Shown in pieces: positions 9,605 to 19,542 of a DNA stretch of 64,000 nt. Position numbers and translations under genes: made by a program. The stretch comes from Volutella citrinella (taxonomy: Eukaryota; Ascomycota; Sordariomycetes; Hypocreales; Nectriaceae). Every line of letters begins with the position of its first letter. The first letter of the stretch is position 1. Under the pieces are notes generated by a model that was not told the DNA's origin, made no database searches, and saw nothing but the letters and a program-made list of their open reading frames with translations. The stretch spans positions 1-64,000 of the forward strand of contig JAWZSP010000009.1 in NCBI GenBank assembly GCA_034401135.1, written 5' to 3'.

Positions 9605-10228
9605 TTATATAAGCACGATGCTTAACCAACCCGAACGTGATCCATTGTGTGGACTGATAAGCAGTTGATCAACCGTATCGGTTAGTGACCGCAGCTCCTC
9701 GTCTCGAGTATTGTTTTGGTCGGCATTCGCCTGGCTTTCCAGCACGACGGCATCTGCTGCATCGCCGCCTTTAGACACGATCTCGAGTTGGGTACGAGAG
9801 TTCTCGAAAAGGCGATTGCGATCTTGACTGTCGTCTTGTGTCGATTGGATCGCCCTTGTATTCTCGACCGGGTTCCAGACGGGTCGACCATGCTGCAGCG
9901 CGTCTTGCTGGTCGCGAGGTGGTTCTGCCACGGGCCGAGGGGAGGGCGGCTCTTCAGCCGGCACAGGGATCGAGATATTCGGTTCTATATGCAGACCGAT
10001 GACTGGATCAGTGGTAGACGGCAGTGCTGGTAGGTGAGGCGCGTTGTGGTGAATGCCTGCGCGCGTCTCGGTCGGCGCGATGGCTCGTGCTTGTTGCTGG
10101 TGATAGTGACGATAGGATCGCGCTCTCTCGAGTGCGCGTCGTCGTTCTGCTCGCTGTTCTTCGGTTAAATCTAATTTTGGTCTACCTCGGCGCCTAGGTA
10201 TAGAAGGGATTGTAGCGTGAGCCGGCAT
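9605..10228 (-). CDS. Basic AT-hook-like protein, first gene of the repeat unit (207 aa)
   Basis: The N-terminus carries RRRGRPKLDL, which contains the RGRP core of an AT-hook, followed by a very basic helix (EEQRAERRRALERARSYRHY). Then comes a proline-rich segment (NISIPVPAEEPPSPRP) and an acidic, Gln-rich tail. It probably binds DNA or RNA; that is inference from composition. Paralogous sequence lies at 10631-11039 (truncated) and about 13.27-13.87 kb (heavily mutated). The TAA lies 24 bp before the ATG of the 1358-aa gene. I tested whether an intron could fuse the two frames: the only in-frame join would need a 27-nt intron, so they are probably separate frames. Confidence 0.55.
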   Translation of the reverse strand: MPAHATIPSIPRRRGRPKLDLTEEQRAERRRALERARSYRHYHQQQARAIAPTETRAGIHHNAPHLPALPSTTDPVIGLHIEPNISIPVPAEEPPSPRPVAEPPRDQQDALQHGRPVWNPVENTRAIQSTQDDSQDRNRLFENSRTQLEIVSKGGDAADAVVLESQANADQNNTRDEELRSLTDTVDQLLISPHNGSRSGWLSIVLI

Positions 10229-10299
10229 AATAATAGGTCTTTATTAAAAAGCTCTGTTTGTTTTACGTTGTTTGGGTATGCCCAGGTCGAGTTGTTATT

Positions 10300-10441
10300 G
10301 CGTGAGACCACCGGCCCAGTCTCAGGGCCAATGGTGATTTTTGCGTGAGACCCACCGGCCCAGTCGCAGGGCCAATGGTGATTTTTGCGTGAGACCCACC
10401 GGCCCAGTCTCAGGGCCAATGATGTTTTTGCGTGAGACCCA
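10300..10441. repeat. 44-bp minisatellite upstream of the 207-aa gene
   Basis: Three full units and a partial fourth, each starting GCGTGAGACCCACCGGCCCA and ending in GGTGATTTTT. They lie between the unit's terminal block and the ATG at 10228. Copies B and C of the unit carry different ~30-bp repeats at the same place. Confidence 0.8.
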
Positions 10442-10460
10442 CTAATACCCTACGATCTTT

Positions 10461-10631
10461 AAAAATCGATAACTAATTAGCAAAAATAGATATGAAAAAA
10501 AGGGAAGAGGTAGAAATTAAGAAATAAATCAGTTTAAATCGCTATAAGGTTTATTTTCTATTTTTCAAAAAAAGTGTACCCCTCGATTTCCTAAGGTCGG
10601 CCTAACCCTGACCTGGGTTTCCACACTTAAG
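10461..10631. repeat. Terminal block of repeat unit, copy A
   Basis: A ~165-bp block from ATAACTAATTAGCAAAAATA to CCACACTTAAG, found again at about 11212-11383 and 14038-14209. It contains a telomere-like CCTAACCCTGACC about 30 bp from its end. At 10631 it joins directly into the middle of copy B's 207-aa-type gene. Confidence 0.8.
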
Positions 10632-11039
10632 ATCTTGACTGTCGTCTTGTGTCGATTGGATCGCCCTTGTATTCTCGACCGGGTTCCAGACGGGTCGACC
10701 ATGCTGCAGCGCGTCTTGCTGGTCGCGAGGTGGTTCTGCCACGGGCCGAGGGGAGGGCGGCTCTTCAGCCGGCACAGGGATCGAGATGTTCGGATCTATA
10801 TGCAGGCCGATGAATGAGTCAGTAGTGCCTGGGAGCGCTGGCAGGTGAGGCGCGTAGTGTTGGAATGCATTTGGCTCGAACGCGCCTGCGCGCGGCTCAA
10901 TTGCTAGGGATGCGTTATGATGCCGTTGATGGAAACGCTGTACGCGTGCTCTAGTCTGGGCACGCTGTCGCTCAAGGCGTTCCTGTTCAGTCAGATTAAG
11001 CCTTGGCCGACTGCCTGTATTTCTAGGGGCTGGGGCCAT
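10631..11039 (-). pseudogene. 3'-truncated copy B of the 207-aa gene
   Basis: ATG at 11039 opens a frame similar to the 207-aa protein (RPRLNLTEQERLERQRAQTR, then IGLHIDPNISIPVPAEEP). At 10631 it is cut off and runs into copy A's terminal block, giving a false tail of a few residues. The RGRP core of copy A is replaced by GSRPRL. The ~165 bp nearest the break are almost identical to copy A; further 5' the match falls to roughly 80%. Confidence 0.7.
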
Positions 11040-11099
11040 ATTATAAGTAAATGAATACTGTAGATGACAGAGAATAATATTATGAGGTAGTTTGAATGA

Positions 11100-11190
11100 T
11101 GGATCTGTTTAGGAGGGTTTTGCGTTAGGTGCTAGTCCTGATTGAGGTTTTGCGTTAATACTAGTCCTAATTGGGGTTTTGCGTTAATCC
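11100..11190. repeat. ~30-bp repeats upstream of copy B
   Basis: Three related units begin GTTTTGCGTTA (around 11117, 11146 and 11176), two of them followed by CTAGTCCTRATT. They occupy the same place as the 44-bp repeats of copy A but differ in sequence and length. Confidence 0.6.
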
Positions 11191-11211
11191 CCTAACCTGA
11201 GGTCTACGGTT

Positions 11212-11383
11212 AAAACTTAATAACTAATTAATAAAAATAGATATAAAGAAAAGGGAAGAGGTAGAACTTAAGAAATAAATCGTTTTAAATCGCTATAAGG
11301 TTTATTTTCTATTTTTTAAAAAAAAGTGTACCCCTTGATTTCCTAAGGTCGGCCTAACCCCGACCTGGGTTTCCATACTTAAG
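11212..11383. repeat. Terminal block of repeat unit, copy B
   Basis: Same block as copy A with a few differences, ending TTTCCATACTTAAG at 11383. Beyond it the sequence changes abruptly to very AT-rich DNA, the cut edge of copy C. Confidence 0.8.
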
Positions 11384-13870
11384 TCTAGCTATACGCTTAA
11401 AGTAGTAGTTTAGTATATTATATAGTAGCTGTACCTTTATACAGTCAGGCTCTTATACTAACTGCAGTACTAAGATGCTAAGGTATATATTCTCAACTTA
11501 GTTTAAAGGAATATACACCTAGGTATACTACTATAATCCTATCTATACTACTATAAGTAAGGTAGGGAAGCTATAAAGGCTATTAATATTAAAAGTTAAC
11601 TATATAAAGCCCTGCTAGCCCTGCTCTTACTGCCCCCTACTATAATATAAATATAAGCAGAAGTATAGTAGTAATTCTTTATTATCTATAATACTTTCTA
11701 TAGCCCTCCTATAAGTATTACTATACTAGGTTAGGTCTGACTTTTTACTTTTATTATAATATACTAGCCACAAGAGGTTATATACTAAGTTAAGAATAAT
11801 AAGTAAGCAAGCCTTGCCTATACCTTTTAGTAATAATAACTAACCTTCTAGTCTTTTTACTATATTATTAAGTAAGGAATACTAAGGGGGTTCCTTTTAT
11901 AACTCTATTACCTTATCTAGCTGTGATTAATATTTCTTTTTATATTCCTTTCTAGTATATTTTATATTACTAGTCTACTCCTAAAAAAGAAGCACTATAA
12001 GGTCTTTTAGTTCTAGGTCCTTTATTATAATAATATTATCTCTGCTAGCAGACTCTCTCTTTTTATATAAACTCGCCCTAGTACTATTACTTTTAGATAT
12101 ACCCTTATTATAAACAGCTTCTATCCTCTTTTTATTTATAATAATAAAAAGTATAAAGTAGATAAGGGTTATAATACCTAGATATTATAATATAAACTTA
12201 GTCTAGTATAACAGGGTACTAACCTCCTGTAACTTAGTATTAGCTATATTAAATAAATATAACTCCTACTGCGTCTAGTTAAATATCTCTAAAAGTAGTA
12301 GTCTTATATTTACTTTAGCTTTAGTCTAATCTATTAATATATATAAGAACTGTCTAGTATACTCTAAGACTAGCAGACTGCAAGCCTATTTATAGGTTTG
12401 CTATATAACTAGCACTTCTTATATATATATAAGTATATTATTAAGCCTTATAATTATATATAATCTTTATAAGGCTGGTTAATAAGCTATATTAGCAGAG
12501 ACTAGATTAAATAGAAATAAGTATTACTTTCCTAGCTAATAGATAATAATTATCTAATAGCAGGACCTATCTTTATTATAGATCTGTTTAATTAGGAAAG
12601 CTATTATAATTACTTACCTAATCTTATTTAACTCTTATTATATAGAGTTTACTAAGTAGCTTTACTTACTAAGCTATATAAGCTATAGGAATAGATAGAG
12701 GTCCTTATATTTAGCAACTTATAGTAAAAGCTAAAGCCTACCTAGGATATTATAAGATATAAGCTGGTCTTACTACTCAAGCTAGTGCTAAAGGTTCTAA
12801 GTATTAAGCCTAAGATACTTCTAACTATTATCCTAGCTCTCTAAGGACTAGCTGTTATCTAATACTAGATAAGTATGCTGGAATATTTCTAGCTTAGTAA
12901 GTAACTATATAAAGTACCTATCTTAATTATATATTCTATTATTACTAATAGAAACTAGCAAGCTCTATAAAGGCCTTAGCTATAAGTTTAGTATATAATT
13001 ACTTAATTACTAAGAGGATAATAATAATAGCCCAGTCTATTAACAGGTCTATTAAGGGGTTCGTATACCTATAATTATAACTAAGCGAATAGTTCCTTAA
13101 GCTAAGAATGCTAACTACAGACTCTAACTTAGTACTAGATTGCTTAATAGACCTCTTATACTATTAGAAGCTTATAATATACTATTTCTATCTATATATA
13201 TAAGGTCAGCTTAAAGCAAGCCTTCTTATAAAAGTATAACTCTTAATTAACCTAAATATAGTCTATTATATAGACTGATAAACAGCTAATTAACTATATT
13301 AGCTAGTAATTATAGCTCCTTGTCTTAAGTATTATTTTAGTTAGTATTTACCTAGCTTTTTAGTATAATAGTATCTACTATATTACTACCTTTAGATATA
13401 ATTGCAAGTTAGGTATAAGAATTCTTAAAAAGGTAATTGCAATCTTACTTATTATCTTATATTAATTAGATTGTCTTTATATTCTTAACTAGGTTCTAAA
13501 TAAGTTGACTATTATATTATAGTATGTCTTACTAGTTGTAAGGTAGTTCCGCTATAAGTCAAGGCATAGGTAGCTCTTCAGCTAGTATAAGTATTAAGGT
13601 ATTTAGATCTATATATAAGCTAATAACTAGATTAGTAGTAGATAGCAATATTAGTAAGTAAGGTAGATAATAATAGTAATAATTTATATAGAATATATCT
13701 TTATACAACTTAGAGTGTATATTATTATTTAATACAGCAGCTTGGCCTTACTACTACTAGTAATACTACTAGTTTTATTTCTAATATAGAAAGGCTTTAT
13801 ATACCTTATATTCCTTAGTAATAAGATTTAGTCTAGGGCGACTGCGCTTTGTTAGTACTAATTAAGGTAT
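11384..13870 (-). pseudogene. Heavily mutated copy C of the two-gene unit
   Basis: About 2.5 kb of very AT-rich DNA without usable open frames. From about 13.25 to 13.87 kb it aligns base for base with the 207-aa gene, with C to T and G to A changes almost throughout (CTCGAGTATTG became TTAAGTATTA). From about 12.8 to 13.25 kb it aligns with the 5' end of the 1358-aa gene (GTTCCTTGAGCC became GTTCCTTAAGCT). I could not align 11.38-12.8 kb by eye, but it has the same composition. The pattern fits repeat-induced point mutation or another cytosine-deamination process. Confidence 0.7.
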
Positions 13871-13924
13871 TATTATTATATACTCTAAAGCTAGGAAGGG
13901 AATTATCCTTTAGTAAAAAGGGAG

Positions 13925-14025
13925 CTCTATTAGATTAATTATCTAACTATACCTAACTAGGATTTTATTATCTTACTATACCTAATTAGGGTTATTATCT
14001 TACTATACCTAATTAGGAATTTCCT
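13925..14025. repeat. ~28-bp repeats upstream of copy C
   Basis: Two to three units of TTATCTTACTATACCTAATT separated by AGGGTTA or AGGA. They are the counterpart of the minisatellites upstream of copies A and B. Confidence 0.6.
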
Positions 14026-14037
14026 ATCTAAAAGTCT

Positions 14038-14209
14038 TTAAAATTCTATAACTAATTAGCAAAAATAGATATAAGAAAAAGGGAAGAGCTAAAAATTAAG
14101 AAATAAATCGTTTTAAATCGTTATATATTCGCTTTTTATTTTTTCAAAAAAAGTATACCCTCTGGTTCACGCTCGCGGGCCTAACCTTAACCTGGGTTTC
14201 AACACTTAA
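14038..14209. repeat. Terminal block of repeat unit, copy C
   Basis: The most diverged of the three blocks, ending GGGTTTCAACACTTAA at 14209. The next bases belong to the broken lipase gene, whose reading frame is closed by the TTAA of this junction. Confidence 0.75.
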
Positions 14210-15052
14210 ATATTAATAAAGACGATAGCCATTTCACTCTGTAGCTGTGCAATCACATCGGCCTGGATGCGGGTATTGACAAGGTCGACAAGGTCATTCA
14301 TAGCCTTCCGGTTCTGCAGGAGCATGGGCAGCACTCCTAGTAGGCCTCTTACCAATCTGTTTTTAAAGAAGAACGTCTAGTCACATACATTATTAACAAA
14401 GCCATCCGAGCTGAAAAACTTTGCATAGCCAGTGACATAGACAACACCGCCAGGTTTCAGAGTATTCTTAATAAGCCGCACCTTGCGGCAATATTTTTCA
14501 AAGATGGAGTCGTCGCTGATGGCGCGACTAGCTTTGCCAAGCTCTGCATTACACGCGCTTTAAGCAGTCGACTGTGTCTTGGTGTCTGTCCTTTTAGCAT
14601 AAACACACTTGGCCTGAAGCAAGAAACGTTAGGCTGACTCCCGGTTAAAGACCACTCGTTGACTCGCAAACACTTACCACAACGTTGCCAAAGTTGAAGT
14701 CGTTCCCGCTAATAGAGACCATTGCTAGATCAATCTGGTTTCCAAGCAACTGGGAAACCTGCCCGTCGATGTTATCCAGCACATCCCCCGAACAGGAGAG
14801 GAAGTGCAGAGTTAGGCGAGTCGGGAACATGCTCTGTAGATGTATGGAGTACGAACCCGTCATACGTGCGCAGATGTTGTCGCGATCATCGGACGGCGGG
14901 ACGAAACGGCCAGCGCCGATGCCTGCTGAGAAACTGTCTCCAAATACTGCCATAGTAAATTGCGTTGGGATGCGCTTGGTCAAAGCCGCTCCAGCGAGGG
15001 GCGAGGCCACCGCCTCACCCAACAGCAAGGCTGAAAGAAGAAGAGGAAGCAT
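14206..15052 (-). pseudogene. Secreted SGNH/GDSL lipase, broken by stops and 3' loss
   Basis: Exon 1 (15052-14678) encodes a signal peptide (MLPLLLSALLLGEAVAS), block I of SGNH hydrolases (FGDSFSAGIGAG, nucleophile Ser) and block III (VSISGNDFNFG). A 64-nt GT-AG intron (14677-14614) leads to exon 2, which keeps family sequence (AKCVYAKRTDTKTQSTA, later LKPGGVVYVTGYAKFF) but has in-frame TAA at 14560-14562 and TAG at 14377-14379. Both can be explained by single C-to-T or G-to-A changes (CAA to TAA, TGG to TAG). The frame then runs to 14209, where it meets the repeat unit, so the final part with the catalytic His (block V) is absent. Such enzymes normally hydrolyse esters outside the cell. Confidence 0.8.
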
Positions 15053-16266
15053 GTTGAACTGGATAATGAAATGACTTGACTGGGTTCCGAATAGTGGAAA
15101 GCGGTTGCTCTGTCGCCTCATTTATATCTTGCCACCAATGCTGGATGACTGCTCTCCTATTTATTTCGCTATCCCGCCCCCAATAAAGAAGATGGCGAAT
15201 CAGTGGCCATTGATGATAGTCCCGGGTGCATCTGTCCCAATTTCGATTATGGGATTGGTTGCCGCATCTCATCTCAATACACCCTGATGTTGCTTGACGT
15301 ATCACAAAGTGGTTCATTCACAGGCACGGGGTTATCAAACAGGGAGTTGTCGATTTCAGCTTTCGCGCACTAAGTCCACTTGCCGACTAAGGCGGCCACT
15401 CAGAGCTTTGAATCACAGAGGCGCGGTCGGCTTTGCGGCATTCCGAGCTGACTGCATCTCAGGGCCCTGTCACCCCCACTACAGTACATCCCGAGGGGGC
15501 CGATGAAGACAGCCCAGAGAAGCCTGCACGGGGTGCTATGTCTTGGGACACTATTGTCCAGTAAAAGGAGTCGGCTGGAGAATTTTCGGAGCGTGCACAC
15601 TGTATGATGGCTGAACGGAGATAGTCGAGCGCTGCATTGGTATGACATGGACGGGCCGAGCCAGGTCACCGCTGACGTGAGATACAGCCAGGGCTGAGCC
15701 AGCCCGAGAGGCGCCGGTTATTTCAGAGACTCAGAGGCCACCAATTACTACCTCGGGCCCAGTCAGGGGCATAATGGGGTCTGATCAGTCAGCCGCATCT
15801 CGCGAATCTCAGTGCCCCTTGACTGACTGCATCTGTCTTTGCCGCCAGTGACATTCGTCTGGATGGATCGGGGAGGCAGGAGCTGGGTGAGTCTCTTAGT
15901 CTCCCCACCCGTCCGTCAGCGGGTAAGCTGGCGGGGTGCAGTGAATTGAATCTAGTCTGGAGAGGAGAGGAGTCGGCAATATCCTCTCAGAGCAAGGACA
16001 GGGAAACAAGATGGATAGGGGTAAACAAAAGTCTTGGCGGAATATCAGGTGCACCCTCTGTCTCCAGTTTACCAGAAATCCGCAAGTTCCTAGGTTGGAG
16101 CTGTCTTGGGGCGATTGTCTCCTTTCATACGGCTGGCCGCATTCGTCCCCTTCTTGTCCTCTGCGAGACTCGCCCGACGCAATATCATCTCAACAATATC
16201 GATATCGATTTTCGCCTAGCTTGTATATTCCATGGCGGTGCCAATCGTAGCTAGCTTCGGAAGATA
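15053..16266. other. Intergenic, nothing recognised
   Basis: GC-normal sequence of 1.2 kb. Open frames on both strands are short, overlapping and without family features. The part next to 15052 would be the promoter of the former lipase gene. Confidence 0.5.
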
Positions 16267-17971
16267 TTAGGTAGATCCACGTATCAGGAAAGGGCCATGC
16301 TGCTTACCTCCGTCAAGATGAGCGTCATCGACTGGGATATGCACCCAGAAGCCTTCACGCGCCTTTCTCTGCCCTTCAGATTTCTCCATCTTCGCGTTCT
16401 GCTCAGCTTTCTTGGGAGTCTCCCTCCAGCATTTTAACCCTTCAATGTCAGCACGTTGTAGCATGGTGCGATCCTCGCCCTGCTTCTCAACGAGGTAAAG
16501 ATCGGTGAGCTCATAGTAGTCCCACTTTGGGCATGTTAGTACGACATCTGTCGTGGCTGGGACAATCCGCTCGAGCATTTCGTCAATCTCCGGATAGAGC
16601 CTTTGATGCAGACGCTCGGAGAGGAGATCCTTGTCTTCAAACGGCCAGACAAGGCCAACAGCATGGTCCACCCTGCCGTGAGTCAGATATCTAAAATTAA
16701 TCCGTAGATAGACCAGCGATGCAAAAAGAGGGCCATCTTCTTTCTTCAGGCCTGTGAAGCCGTCTTTGAGTAGCAGTTGTTGAGGTTGCCATACAAGCTC
16801 AAGAGACACGAGGTCTGCCAGTCTCTGGCGAGGCAATATCTCGTGAATACTTTGATGCAGTACCGGGGAGGCAATCTGTATCGTATTTGTGCCGTATAGA
16901 ACACTTCTGGTTTCAAAGTACCTATCAAACTCACCACGTCAGCAACAACTCTGTGTCCCCAACGTTGGCATCTTGGATAACGAACGTGACAGGCTGAACT
17001 CACGCTTGCTTTGATGCTCGAAGAAATCCTGAGATGCCAATCTGACACTTTCCCGGCCACGCTCCGGGGTATTTCTTGCACTCTGCGGCCATGCCTTGCA
17101 TGCAAATATCGGATCCTGGCTCCCGGAAGTGGCTCCACGGCCAATTGCGCCGTCTCCCGTACGCGAGATGTTCAACACCAGCGGGCGGGAATCGATGGCA
17201 CAGACAGCTGAACCATCTCCATTCCTTCGTATCCTCTGGTCCATTGAGCATATCAGCCCCAGAACCACCATTCTTGGGCTGCAATCTGGCATGTTGAGGG
17301 TACCAGCTGCGGTCCTCTTTGACCAGGCTGTAGGGATAGCCAAATCGAAGCTCCATGTGGATGATTTGATCCCCAAAAGCATCCATCAGGATCTGGCGTC
17401 TGATCTCAGGTGGCAGAAGACCAAAAAACAAGTCTCTGCGTCCCTTGTCTGTCGTGGGGCTCTGCGTCGGCGGCTGGATGTCCAAAGTACCGGCTGGCGA
17501 CGTGCCCCCAGGCTTTATAAAATGCTCCTCCAGCAGCCTCTGTTGCAGGCGGCGCTCTCTCCGGGCCTGGTGGAAAGATGACTTGGGATTGGTGTATGAC
17601 CAGATGCGCTTGCCCAGGAAGTACAATTTGTTGAGAACGGCGATGCCAAAGAGGACAACAGTCGCGTACGCGGCGGTAGCGAGATCACGGCGGGACCGCA
17701 AAAGACCCTCGCTGTAGCATCGTGACCAGATTTCGGGCCAGCCCTCACAAACCTCGCGCATCGCGTCGCGAATGGAAAACACATCATCTTCATCGTGAGC
17801 CATGCTGGTCGATTGTTGTTGATAAGGGACAGCTGACGCGAAATGGTCGGAAACACGCGATTTGGCCAGATGCTCTTGATCCTGGTCGTCATAGCCCTGG
17901 CTCTGGGTATAAGGATATTCCGCTAGCTCATGTACTAGTTCCCTGCCCACCTCTCCTGGGCGCAGGCACAA
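16267..17971 (-). CDS. DUF7730-like fungal protein (two exons)
   Basis: Exons 17971-17004 and 16921-16267 are joined by an 82-nt GT-AG intron (donor GTGAGT, branch CTGAC, acceptor GATAG). The join restores RASKQAYFETRSVLYGTNTI, the conserved centre of a large ascomycete family of unknown function, with the opening motif LLPPEIRRQILMDAFGDQ further upstream. A hydrophobic segment (AAYATVVLFGIAVLNKLYFL) near residue 100 may be a membrane anchor. The C-terminal exon ends with Lys/Glu-rich sequence. The start at 17971 is the longest; an ATG at about 17803 (MAHDEDDVFS) is an alternative with a better-looking N-terminus. These proteins resemble F-box or leucine-rich accessory proteins in layout, but their role is not known. 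Confidence 0.7.
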
Positions 17972-18097
17972 ACGGCTAATTCCGAGACATGTTCATCTGA
18001 GTCCTAAAGTCACGCCGTAAATACGCATCGTAAAATTCTATTGATCTAGTCTTGTGCTGGTGGCCTGCATCGCTGCGATCACTCAATTTCTCCTATT

Positions 18098-19542
18098 TTA
18101 CATCTTGGAACTGGGTTGGAGTGCCTTGGTCTTGGCTTTGTACAGCTTGACGAGCTGTCTCACCGCCAGGTCCAACATGACATCCTCAGAACCGCCGGGA
18201 ATGCGAGCACCTGGAACCTCGCGGTGAATCACTGAGAAAATTGTTTTGTTAGCAGTCTTCTAGAAGAAACAGCAGAGAAGCTAAACATCAACTCACTTTC
18301 AATAAGTTGACCCTGGCCACTGCGGGTGTAGCCGTTGCCCCCGAACAGAATAACGGCTGTATCAGCGCATTCGCGGAAAACAATGCCAGCCTGTGCCTTG
18401 AGTAGACCGGTGAGGCCGCCGAGTTCGCGGTCGGCATCGCTCTTGCTAAGCTGCGTCATCTGGTAGGCAAACTGCTCAACCCAGGCCCATTGGGTCTCCA
18501 ACAGCGCACCGGCTTTCGCAAGGCGGTGCCGGACAACAGGCTGGTCCATCAAAGGCTTTCCAAAGGCCTCGCGCTTGAGCACATACTCGAATGCAGACGA
18601 AAGGGCCACGCGGCACTGGCGAGTGGTACTGATGGCAATTGAAAGCCGCTCATGGTTGAAGTTTGTCATGATATACTTCATACCCATGCCTTCGACGCCG
18701 ATCAAGTTTTCCACAGGAACCTTGACATCGTCGAGTTCAATGTAGGTAGTGCCAGCGGAAATCTGGCCAGACACCTTCAGTCGTCGCATGTTGACGCCCG
18801 GATATCCTTTCAAGGGAACGAGGAGCATGGACAGCCCAGCGGCACCCGAGTCTTCTGGACCAGTGCGAACGGCCATGGAGCCATAATCAGCCCAAATACC
18901 ATTGGTGATCCTAATAATTAATTCGTTATTATTGACATCAAGACTGGACGTGGGGTTGGAAGATGCTCGCCATTTCTTGCTACCATTGACAATGTAATAC
19001 TTGCCGTCATCGCTCTTGGTCGCCGTTGTCGTGACGTTGGCCACATCGCTGCCAGCGTCAGGCTCAGTAATAGCGATGCAACAACGCTTCTTTCCCGTGA
19101 GTAGATCTGGGATGACTCTATCCTGCAGCTCCTGGCTGCCGAATTTGAGAATGGGCGGTACGCCGAATGCCATGCCAGTGGTCAGGGAGCCAGAGGGACC
19201 AGCAAGGCCGGACCGAGCCATCTCATCAGCGTAAATGAGAGAGTGTATGTAGTCAAACTCTTCGACCTTGACTCCTCCAAGAAGCTCATGTATGCCAAGC
19301 TTCTTGAGCCACGCAACGGGCAGAGGGGCCGGGAGAGCCGGGAGAAGCATGTTGGCCCGGGCAAACTCGCCAAAGACGTGTTTGGGGACCGTCTCGAGCT
19401 TTTCCCACTCAATGGCATGGTCAATGAGATGCTTCTCGATGAAGGGGCGGATCGCAGCTTGGAATTTCCGGTGCGTGTCCTTGAAGTAGGGAGAAGGCAT
19501 GCCCTGGAGCCACGCGGGCTCGGAAAACGGGATGCTGGCCAT
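18098..19542 (-). CDS. Acyl-CoA dehydrogenase family protein (439 aa)
   Basis: FAD enzymes of this family introduce a double bond next to the thioester of acyl-CoA in mitochondria or peroxisomes. Three exons: 19542-18971, 18910-18297 and 18231-18098. Visible motifs are the FAD/substrate loop AITEPDAGSDVAN, NGSKKWITNG, and the C-terminal LFGGNGYTRSGQGQLIE with EVPGARIPGGSEDV in the last exon. Intron 1 (18970-18911, 60 nt) has no GT; it fits only as GC-AG (TG/GCGAGC...TTATTAG/G), and because it is a multiple of three without a stop it can be mistaken for coding sequence. Intron 2 is 65 nt, GT-AG. Length and motif order are normal for fungal members. The substrate cannot be told from sequence. 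Confidence 0.9.

Noticed and set aside
9575..9635. Intron fusing the 207-aa and 1358-aa frames
   Set aside because: The only donor/acceptor pair that keeps frame gives a 27-nt intron, too short to splice normally.
10300..10441. CRISPR-like spaced repeats
   Set aside because: Units are contiguous with no unique spacers, and the genome is eukaryotic; it is a minisatellite.
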